Positions 1 through 4,643 of a DNA stretch of 51,487 nucleotides are shown in pieces (position 1 is the first letter of the stretch; the number at the start of each line of letters is the position of its first letter). Position numbers and translations under genes: made by a program. The notes below the pieces were generated by a model, which was given only the letters and a program-made list of their open reading frames with translations, was not told the DNA's origin and ran no database searches. Source of the DNA: a virus; the IMG/VR virus record IMGVR_UViG_3300042914_000565, positions 1 to 51,487 of that record; one strand, written 5' to 3'.

Positions 1-1
1 G

Positions 2-37
2 GCTAAAGACGGCAGTGACTTAAAACTCTTTAATTAA
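2..37 (+). CDS. C-terminal end of an upstream gene (partial)
   Basis: The first bases can be read as the last 11 codons of a gene starting before the window (ending ...DLKLFN, stop TAA at 35-37). The other + frames close almost at once, and all genes downstream are on this strand. Too short to identify; it could also be non-coding spacer. Confidence 0.25.
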   Translation, partial: AKDGSDLKLFN

Positions 38-106
38 CAAAAAATCGCTAAGGGGATAAATGGGTCTTTTTAAGATTCAAGTTAACAAACTCAAAATCAA
101 CAAATT

Positions 107-208
107 ATGGATATTATCTTAATGTTTTTAGCATGTACTGCAGCAACAATAACTACCATTATTAAAATTAATCAGTATTATACTGATAAGTTTAAGAATA
201 ATAAGTAA
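107..208 (+). CDS. Small single-pass membrane protein (33 aa)
   Basis: A 33-residue reading frame starting MDIILMFLACTAATITTII. Residues 1-20 are hydrophobic enough for one membrane segment, followed by a polar, lysine-rich tail (YYTDKFKNNK). This fits a tiny inner-membrane protein with a cytoplasmic tail. The start ATG at 107 follows the A-rich stretch CAAAATCAACAAATT, the usual start context in this genome. The stop TAA (206-208) forms the first bases of the promoter-like box before the next gene. No family is recognised. Its nearness to a lysis cassette allows a holin-related role, but nothing in the sequence shows this. A shorter frame at 60-122 overlaps it and is less convincing. Confidence 0.4.
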   Translation: MDIILMFLACTAATITTIIKINQYYTDKFKNNK

Positions 209-213
209 CTTTG
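206..213 (+). promoter_or_regulatory. Bacteroidota-type -7 promoter box before the 218 gene
   Basis: TAACTTTG matches the Bacteroidota -7 consensus TAnnTTTG exactly. Four bases separate it from the ATG at 218, so a transcript would have almost no leader. No good -33 TTTG box lies 18-20 nt upstream, so this is a candidate only. Confidence 0.4.
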
Positions 214-217
214 TGTC

Positions 218-451
218 ATGCCTACAATTCTCTATACTGGAATTTTAGTTAATAAGGATAAGGTTCTTAATACTGAAGATAACTATACTCCTCAAGTTCA
301 AGTAACTGATCGGACAGTTCAAGTCTTTAATGAACAAGAAGACCTTATTATGGAATTTACCTACGAAGAACTACGGGGGATTATGGGTGTAATAGCTGCT
401 GAGCAAGAAAAAGAACATTTCTTTATCAGAGCTAAAATTAAAGAAAATTAA
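218..451 (+). CDS. Hypothetical protein, 77 aa
   Basis: A 77-residue acidic protein starting MPTILYTGILVNKDKV, with alternating hydrophobic and polar residues suggesting a small beta-rich fold and a helical C-terminus (EELRGIMGVIAAEQEKEHFF). No signal peptide, membrane segment or known motif is visible. It is preceded by an exact TAnnTTTG box four bases from the ATG, and followed after 12 A/T-rich bases by the next gene, so it may head a small transcription unit. I do not recognise the family. Coding is supported by the regulatory context and unbroken length, not by homology. Confidence 0.7.
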   Translation: MPTILYTGILVNKDKVLNTEDNYTPQVQVTDRTVQVFNEQEDLIMEFTYEELRGIMGVIAAEQEKEHFFIRAKIKEN

Positions 452-463
452 AATTAAATTAAA

Positions 464-949
464 ATGGCAAATATTAATAGAAAAAATTACAATGCTACTG
501 GTAAAACAGGTTTTGAAAATAGTCCTGCTAAAGTGTGGCACGTTAACGAATTAGTTGGAACTACAATTGGATATAAATCTATTGCAGGTTTTATTAATTT
601 TTTAGCAAATAATACTGAAACTATAACAGTAGTTTCTAACGATACTGGATATCCAGATGCAAATGTTACTATAACAAAAATAATGTCGAGTAGAAGTAGA
701 TTGCTTTTAACTTTTAACTTACCAGGTAATGAATATAGATATACTTCTTGCATAGGAAATTTAAATATGCCAGATAGTAATAATACATTTATAGATAAAA
801 TAAGCATAAGTAAAGATATATCTAGTACTGTTGAAGTAGTTACGTTTTTTATAAATGTTATTAGAGTAGATGCAACTACAGTCAGTAATATAGCATATTC
901 AGGAGCTGTACCTCAAGTTATATATTTTGAATTTAAAGTATTTATCTAA
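464..949 (+). CDS. Hypothetical virion-type protein, 161 aa
   Basis: A 161-residue protein with N-terminus MANINRKNYNATGKTGF followed by a region rich in beta-strand, Thr, Val and Asn (for example ETITVVSNDTGYPDANVTIT and VVTFFINVIRV). The composition resembles short fibre, decoration or head-fibre proteins of phages of Bacteroidota, but I cannot assign a family. The start follows an A/T-rich leader (AAATTAAATTAAA). Its stop codon overlaps the ATG of a very short frame at 949 whose product begins with a similar sequence (MARITKDNYN), suggesting a decayed tandem copy. An antisense open frame across the same bases looks like a shadow. Confidence 0.7.
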   Translation: MANINRKNYNATGKTGFENSPAKVWHVNELVGTTIGYKSIAGFINFLANNTETITVVSNDTGYPDANVTITKIMSSRSRLLLTFNLPGNEYRYTSCIGNLNMPDSNNTFIDKISISKDISSTVEVVTFFINVIRVDATTVSNIAYSGAVPQVIYFEFKVFI

Positions 950-981
950 TGGCAAGAATAACTAAAGATAATTATAACTAA
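949..981 (+). pseudogene. Possible stub of a duplicated copy of the 464 gene
   Basis: A ten-codon frame, MARITKDNYN then TAA, starts on the stop of the preceding gene (TAATG). Six of its ten residues (M, A, I, N, Y, N) are identical to and aligned with the preceding gene's start MANINRKNYN. No continuation exists in any frame before 1010. It may be the remnant of a deleted tandem paralogue, or a chance short frame. Confidence 0.3.
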
Positions 982-1009
982 TTAAAATCTAAAGATTTAA
1001 ATACTAGCT

Positions 1010-1558
1010 ATGAAACAATACACAATAGAAGAACTTAAAAATGAGTTCAAAAAACTTAACTACGAATTTCCTAATCACTTACATCTTGTAGGTATTAGAT
1101 CTAACGCTAACAAACCTAATGAGTTTGATGACCTTATCGCAGTTATAAATAATAACGAAATTAGTTGGTATACCTGCACTACTAATCCTGGGACTCATTG
1201 GTTGTTAAACTTACTCAATCCAAAAGGTGCAGCTCTTCTTAAACCTGGGCAATATCTTAATACATGGCAACTAGGTCTTCATCAGGGTAAGTATCAAGCT
1301 CTTACACAATGTAAAAATGTTACTGTGTTTAGAGATGGAGATAAAGATAATATTGCTGAAGAAACTAAAGTAACTCAAACTGGTATGTTTGGAATTAACA
1401 TTCACAGAGCAAACGAAAAGTTAATATCTAAATTAATTGACAAATGGTCTGCAGGATGTCAAGTTCTTAATAACCCTCAGCAGTTCAATGAGTTACTTAC
1501 TAAATGTAAGCAGTCAGGACTTAAAACATTTACTTATACTTTACTAAATGAATTTTAA
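1010..1558 (+). CDS. Endolysin candidate with L,D-transpeptidase-like (YkuD-type) motif
   Basis: A 182-residue soluble protein without signal peptide. Residues 132-150 hold an H-R pair followed 14 residues later by S-A-G-C-Q, resembling the H...SxGC catalytic signature of YkuD-type L,D-transpeptidases, with Cys150 as the likely nucleophile and His132 as its partner. The usual Arg after the Cys is replaced by Gln. Similar domains occur in phage peptidoglycan-acting enzymes. The next gene overlaps by one base (TAATG) and encodes a small holin-like membrane protein, followed by spanin-like genes, which supports a lysis role. A cytoplasmic enzyme released through holin lesions fits. The exact bond cut (or made) is not shown by sequence. 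The start ATG follows an A/T-rich stretch. Confidence 0.65.
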   Translation: MKQYTIEELKNEFKKLNYEFPNHLHLVGIRSNANKPNEFDDLIAVINNNEISWYTCTTNPGTHWLLNLLNPKGAALLKPGQYLNTWQLGLHQGKYQALTQCKNVTVFRDGDKDNIAEETKVTQTGMFGINIHRANEKLISKLIDKWSAGCQVLNNPQQFNELLTKCKQSGLKTFTYTLLNEF

Positions 1559-1743
1559 TGGAACAATCTCTTATTGAAAGATTAATAGATTTTGGTGCTT
1601 TAGGTATAATGACTATAGCTATGGGTTACATACTATACCAATACTGGAAGAAAGATAAAGAAGAAAAAGAAAGATTAATTAAAAGACTAGAAGATTGTAA
1701 CGATACAATAAAAAGTTATAAAAATGAAAAAAATGCTGACTAG
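1558..1743 (+). CDS. Small holin-like membrane protein (BhlA/UviB-like layout)
   Basis: A 61-residue protein with a short N-terminal head (MEQSLIERLIDF), one hydrophobic segment at about residues 12-29 (GALGIMTIAMGYILYQYW), then a strongly charged, helical tail rich in K and E. This layout matches the BhlA/UviB type of phage holins: one N-terminal membrane segment and a charged cytoplasmic coil. It starts on the stop of the putative endolysin (TAATG) and overlaps the next membrane gene by 20 bases, so the three are probably translated together. Role inferred: membrane permeabilisation that releases the endolysin. Another small membrane function cannot be excluded. It stops with TAG, one of the few TAG stops in the window. 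Confidence 0.6.
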   Translation: MEQSLIERLIDFGALGIMTIAMGYILYQYWKKDKEEKERLIKRLEDCNDTIKSYKNEKNAD

Positions 1744-1951
1744 TATATTCTCAGCAGATGGGAATCTTTCTTTTAAACGAGTAGGATCAGCATTGACTCT
1801 ACTTGTTCTATTTGCATTAGCTTTTATTAGTACTTTAACGGAATCTAAAACTCCTGATTATATCTACGACTGGTTAGTCATTATAGTACTTACAGGATTT
1901 GGAGGTACAGCAGCTGAAAACATTATCAAAGCTAAACAACCACAGCAATGA
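1724..1951 (+). CDS. Two-segment membrane protein, second holin or antiholin candidate
   Basis: A 75-residue protein with two hydrophobic segments, about residues 19-37 (RVGSALTLLVLFALAFISTL) and 47-61 (YDWLVIIVLTGFGG), separated by a short polar loop. The N-terminus MKKMLTSIFSADGNLSFKR resembles phage holin-like proteins that begin with a short amphipathic stretch and an S-x-D-G-N-x-S-x-K-R motif. It overlaps the preceding holin-like gene by 20 bases and the next gene by 4 (ATGA). Within a lysis cassette, two small membrane proteins in a row often act as holin and antiholin. Which is which cannot be read from the sequence. Confidence 0.6.
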   Translation: MKKMLTSIFSADGNLSFKRVGSALTLLVLFALAFISTLTESKTPDYIYDWLVIIVLTGFGGTAAENIIKAKQPQQ

Positions 1952-2304
1952 ACGACAAATACGAAAAACTTATTGCATTAGTTTTAATGGGGATAGTAAC
2001 TGTCGTTACTATATTAATACTCTTTCAAACTACAGAACCAGAACTTCCAGTTACTAACGAACAAGATAATACTAAATTAGAGTTAGAAATAGAAAATCAA
2101 AAACTTAAATTTTTAATTGACTCTTTAGCACTAGTAGATAGTATCCATCTTATTCAATTAAAAGAAAAACAAATCCTTATTAAAACTAAAAAAGATGAAG
2201 TCGTTAAAGCTATTTATTTTATTCCTAATGCTGATACTAAGTATAAAGACAGTCTCTGGACAGTGTATACTCAGGACACCATCGGGAGAGGTTATACTAA
2301 ATAA
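1948..2304 (+). CDS. Inner-membrane coiled-coil protein, i-spanin (Rz-like) candidate
   Basis: A 118-residue protein with a short N-terminal tail, one membrane segment at about residues 8-26 (LIALVLMGIVTVVTILILF), then a charged helical region (about 40-90) with heptad-like spacing of Leu and Ile. This type II layout, with the coil in the periplasm, is that of inner-membrane spanins such as lambda Rz. The following gene begins inside its last 110 bases in another frame and encodes a secreted coiled-coil protein, the same nested arrangement as Rz/Rz1. Spanins fuse inner and outer membranes at the last step of lysis in Gram-negative hosts. Assignment is by layout and context, since spanins share little sequence. 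Confidence 0.6.
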   Translation: MNDKYEKLIALVLMGIVTVVTILILFQTTEPELPVTNEQDNTKLELEIENQKLKFLIDSLALVDSIHLIQLKEKQILIKTKKDEVVKAIYFIPNADTKYKDSLWTVYTQDTIGRGYTK

Positions 2305-2620
2305 ATCTCAAGAAGATAAAATTCTTCAGTTGCTTAAAGAAAAAGAAATCTTATATTTGGTAATTGAAGATAAAGATCTTCAGATTAATTATTTAAATAA
2401 TAAACAGATGGAAAGTTTCAGACTAACTCAAGCATTAATGGAGAGTAATGAAAGACTTCAAGAGAAGACTTTATCTCTATCTAAAAAAGTAGATTCTCAA
2501 AACCAAGAGATCGGACAGTTGAAAAAAGATTTAGATATTAAAACACATCGACTTAGAGCTTTCCAAATTGCTACAGCAGTTACTTCTACAATTATTCTTG
2601 TAAAAGTATTTCTTATGTAA
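2195..2620 (+). CDS. Secreted coiled-coil protein nested in the Rz-like gene, o-spanin-like partner
   Basis: A 141-residue protein. Residues 1-22 form a signal peptide (MKSLKLFILFLMLILSIKTV), followed by Cys24, a long helical coiled-coil region (about 45-115), and a C-terminal hydrophobic segment (about 125-141). Its first 37 codons lie inside the preceding gene in the +1 frame, so the signal peptide is wholly encoded in the overlap, as for Rz1 in Rz. The Cys is at a nearly, not exactly, correct place for a lipobox (V-S-G-Q-C), so lipidation is uncertain. With its C-terminal membrane anchor it may instead work as a unimolecular-type spanin. It ends the lysis cassette; a promoter follows at once. 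Confidence 0.55.
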   Translation: MKSLKLFILFLMLILSIKTVSGQCILRTPSGEVILNKSQEDKILQLLKEKEILYLVIEDKDLQINYLNNKQMESFRLTQALMESNERLQEKTLSLSKKVDSQNQEIGQLKKDLDIKTHRLRAFQIATAVTSTIILVKVFLM

Positions 2621-2638
2621 AAGATTTAATTATATTTG
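2609..2638 (+). promoter_or_regulatory. Promoter for the GroES-like gene
   Basis: TTTC (2609-2612), an 18-base spacer, then TATATTTG (2631-2638). The downstream element matches the Bacteroidota -7 box TAnnTTTG exactly and the upstream element is one base from the -33 box TTTG. The ATG follows 19 bases later, so transcripts would have a short leader of roughly 12-15 nt. Confidence 0.6.
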
Positions 2639-2667
2639 CATTCAAATACCTAACACAATGAATGCAA
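2636..2667 (+). other. Inverted repeat spanning the GroES-like start codon
   Basis: TTGCATTC (2636-2643) and GAATGCAA (2660-2667) form a perfect 8-bp inverted repeat with a 16-base loop. The right arm starts within the ATG of the 2658 gene. The left arm overlaps the end of the -7 box, so only read-through RNA would contain the full hairpin. It may be an operator, a translation switch, or chance. Confidence 0.35.
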
Positions 2668-2963
2668 TTAATTTTAATCCTACCCGTGATTGGGTAGTTG
2701 TTCCAGATCCATCCGTTAAAGAAACAGAAAGCGGAATCGTATTATCAGAAGGAGCTGCTATGGCAGCAAAGAAACCTACATCTACTATTGTAGCATGTGG
2801 TCCACAATGTACTCAAGTTAAAGTTGGGGATGAAATCTTAGTTCATCCGACAGCTGAAGGATTTTTCTTTGAAGTTGATGGAAAGAAATACGCAGCTATT
2901 AATGAGTTTATGGTACTTGGTGTAATCCCAACTAATAAAATTCAAGGTCCAACTAATCTATAA
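2658..2963 (+). CDS. GroES-like co-chaperonin (10 kDa type)
   Basis: A 101-residue protein with the GroES pattern: N-terminal strand PTRDWVVVPDP; a mobile loop at about residues 19-40 carrying the GIVL tip (Ile27-Val28-Leu29) that binds GroEL; V-A-C-G-P; the VKVGDEILV strand (54-62); a roof-like region; and a C-terminal AINEFMVLGVI strand. Length is that of bacterial GroES (about 95-100). GroES caps the GroEL chamber; phages such as T4 (gp31) encode their own to fold capsid proteins with host GroEL. Here no GroEL is encoded in view, so the host's is presumably used. It has its own promoter and precedes the packaging genes. Family assignment is strong; folding of the capsid protein is inference. 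Confidence 0.85.
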   Translation: MNAINFNPTRDWVVVPDPSVKETESGIVLSEGAAMAAKKPTSTIVACGPQCTQVKVGDEILVHPTAEGFFFEVDGKKYAAINEFMVLGVIPTNKIQGPTNL

Positions 2964-2968
2964 ATTTT

Positions 2969-3229
2969 ATGGATGGCACAGTAACAATTTCGTTGAAAGA
3001 TTACGATGAGTTACGCAATCAAGAACTCTTCGTAAAAGATACAAAGCAAGCCTTAGTCAAGTCTGCTAAAGAGTTAGAAGTATTCTTATCTTTTCTATGT
3101 ACCAGGGAAAACATCTCTGAGTACATAGAAGAGTTTAACAATCACGCTAAAACTTGTAGAATTAGACTAATAGATGGGCGAGCTAAAATTGAATTAATAA
3201 ATTTCTCAAATGAAACCGATCAAGATTAA
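2969..3229 (+). CDS. Hypothetical protein, 86 aa
   Basis: An 86-residue acidic protein starting MDGTVTISLKDYDELRNQE. The I-S-L-x-D-Y-D-x-L stretch is a common start of small phage proteins with an N-terminal beta strand followed by helices. A helical middle region (ALVKSAKELEVFLSFLC) is followed by a short beta-like C-terminus. No catalytic or metal motif is visible. It follows the GroES-like gene by five bases, so both probably share a transcript, and it overlaps the next gene by 20 bases. Function unknown. Confidence 0.75.
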   Translation: MDGTVTISLKDYDELRNQELFVKDTKQALVKSAKELEVFLSFLCTRENISEYIEEFNNHAKTCRIRLIDGRAKIELINFSNETDQD

Positions 3230-3527
3230 AGCACAAACTACATTTAAGTATTTGTCTTTCTTTAATGGGCTATTTAAGCTTACAGAAAATGAACTTAAAG
3301 TCCTTGCAGCTCTTATAGATAATACTACAGAAGTAAATTTATGCTCTGCAGCAAATAAAAAGAAAATTGCTGAGCTACTAGAAATTAAAGATCACAATAC
3401 TTTAAACAACTATGTCAAAAGATTAAAGGATAAGAAAGCTATTCTAAAAGATAAAGCTAACTATAAACTTAATCCTATGCTAGTAAAACAAAACAGAATA
3501 ATAGCAGTTATTGCTGATGAGGTATGA
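3210..3527 (+). CDS. Winged-helix DNA-binding protein candidate, 105 aa
   Basis: A 105-residue basic protein. Residues about 23-85 read like a winged helix: LTENELKVLAALID (helix 1), KKKIAELLEIKDHNTLNNYVKRLKDKKAI (helix-turn-helix with a recognition helix around NTLNNYVKRLKDK), then two strands ending in KLNPML. Similar small winged-helix proteins appear in phages as transcription or replication accessory factors. It overlaps the neighbours on both sides (20 and 11 bases), which suggests translational coupling with a group of small DNA- or metal-binding proteins just before the terminase. Target and role cannot be told. Confidence 0.65.
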   Translation: MKPIKIKAQTTFKYLSFFNGLFKLTENELKVLAALIDNTTEVNLCSAANKKKIAELLEIKDHNTLNNYVKRLKDKKAILKDKANYKLNPMLVKQNRIIAVIADEV

Positions 3528-3663
3528 TAACAAAGTAATTTGGATGTTTGATAAAGCACCATTTTACATTGCAACTATACAAAATTCCAAAGGTAAATTA
3601 ATCGCAATAGAAATAGAAGAACATGAGCAACAAGATCAAACCGAGCACACTACAGATGATTAA
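3517..3663 (+). CDS. Small protein in overlap, 48 aa
   Basis: A 48-residue frame starting MRYDNKVIWMFDKAPFYIAT and ending in an acidic tail (EIEEHEQQDQTEHTTDD). It fills the gap between its neighbours: the ATG lies within the last codons of the previous gene (11-base overlap) and the end overlaps the next gene by 41 bases. The composition, with a hydrophobic core then a charged end, looks like a real beta-hairpin protein rather than noise. The tight overlap pattern is the same as elsewhere in this genome. No family recognised. Confidence 0.55.
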   Translation: MRYDNKVIWMFDKAPFYIATIQNSKGKLIAIEIEEHEQQDQTEHTTDD

Positions 3664-3913
3664 AAATTACACGATAGATACGTGGGATTATATTGCAGAA
3701 GGTTGTCCACCAACACCAGTTGCAGAATACAAACAACGCATAGAAATTTGCAATGATTGTCCATCTATTACAGATACATTTAAGTGTTCAGAATGTGGAT
3801 GTCCAATGCTTAAAAAAGCTAAAAGACAAACTGCAAAATGTCCACTTAATAAATGGCCTAAAACTGTAATAGGATCTGAAGGTAAAAAGATTAATATTAC
3901 CAGAGGTAAATGA
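3623..3913 (+). CDS. Zinc-ribbon protein, 96 aa
   Basis: A 96-residue basic protein with a cysteine cluster at about residues 43-74: C-N-D-C, nine residues, C-S-E-C-G-C, then a later C-P-L-N-K-W. Pairs of CxxC so spaced form a zinc ribbon. The same pattern (CxxC...KCxxCGC...CPLxKW) is common in small proteins of many tailed phages, whose function is unknown. It overlaps the preceding small gene by 41 bases and the next (HU/IHF-like) by 4 bases (ATGA). A nucleic-acid-binding role is likely but not proven. Confidence 0.7.
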   Translation: MSNKIKPSTLQMIKNYTIDTWDYIAEGCPPTPVAEYKQRIEICNDCPSITDTFKCSECGCPMLKKAKRQTAKCPLNKWPKTVIGSEGKKINITRGK

Positions 3914-4149
3914 GTACAAAAAAAGAAAAGAAAATAATCATTCAATTAGCTACTAAACATAACCTGTCTTTGCATGCTATAGAAGATGTAGTATTTCATC
4001 AGTTTAAGTTTGTTGCTGAAATGATGAAACAACCTGATTTTCAAATGATTAGACTACCTTATTTTGGAAAATTTCATGCAAAAAAAGGGCGCATAGCTCA
4101 TCTAAATGAAAAAACTAGGCGTAAATTAGAAAAACAAAAATCTATATGA
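3910..4149 (+). CDS. HU/IHF-like DNA-binding protein
   Basis: A 79-residue very basic protein. The N-terminal part (about 1-35) is helical (KEKKIIIQLATKHNLSLHAIEDVVFHQFKFVAEMM). It is followed by the strand-turn motif IRLPYFGKFHAKKGR, which matches the core of HU/IHF-type proteins (I-x-L-x-x-F-G-x-F) just before the DNA-binding arms. The arm region is replaced by a short basic tail (LNEKTRRKLEKQK), so the protein is a shortened form. An IHF-like gene near the terminase is a conserved trait of crAss-like phages. It probably bends DNA during packaging or transcription. It overlaps both neighbours by ATGA. Confidence 0.75.
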   Translation: MSTKKEKKIIIQLATKHNLSLHAIEDVVFHQFKFVAEMMKQPDFQMIRLPYFGKFHAKKGRIAHLNEKTRRKLEKQKSI

Positions 4150-4643
4150 AAGATTTACTTACGATAAGCGAAAACGTAGTTCTCCCATCTCCATATGCAT
4201 TGCTAATTCCAGAGTTTAGTAAGTTAACTAAAACAGAATTAGCGTTTTTGTACCATTTTGTGGACCACAGATCTAGTTATGCTACATACGAAGAAAATGA
4301 AAGACAGGAAATTCTTATTAAAGATTTTAATGTTACTATAACCCCAAAACTTCAAGCAGGAATGGTTAAGTATAAAGAGTTATCTGAAACTCACGCTACT
4401 AAACTACTTAAAGCTGCACGTATTTCAGTAACTAAACTAGAAAAATATTTTGCAACTATTGACCTAACAGAAATGGATGAAAATGGACGATTGATTTACC
4501 AGGCAAAAGACTTGGTTGCTAACTTATCTAAAATGGGGGATGTAGTTGAAGGACTCGATAAATTAGAGGAGTTGGTTAAAAGACAAGCAGAGAAAGATAA
4601 TCCAAATCGTGGAGGAGTTGTAACAAATAAGTATAGCGAATAA
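4146..4643 (+). CDS. Probable terminase small subunit or conserved pre-TerL protein
   Basis: A 165-residue, mostly helical protein. It contains LTKTELAFLYHFVDHRSSYATYEENERQEIL, a stretch with aromatic and acidic spacing, and a C-terminal coiled-coil helix (VVEGLDKLEELVKRQAEKDN). It sits directly before TerL and shares a base with it (TAATG), the usual place of the small terminase, which recognises the packaging site. No clear helix-turn-helix can be seen at the N-terminus, so this assignment is by position and size only. It may instead be a crAss-like conserved virion protein. Confidence 0.5.
   Translation: MKDLLTISENVVLPSPYALLIPEFSKLTKTELAFLYHFVDHRSSYATYEENERQEILIKDFNVTITPKLQAGMVKYKELSETHATKLLKAARISVTKLEKYFATIDLTEMDENGRLIYQAKDLVANLSKMGDVVEGLDKLEELVKRQAEKDNPNRGGVVTNKYSE

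Noticed and set aside
487-807. Antisense open frame under the 464 gene
   Set aside because: Shadow of a real + strand gene; every supported gene is on the + strand.
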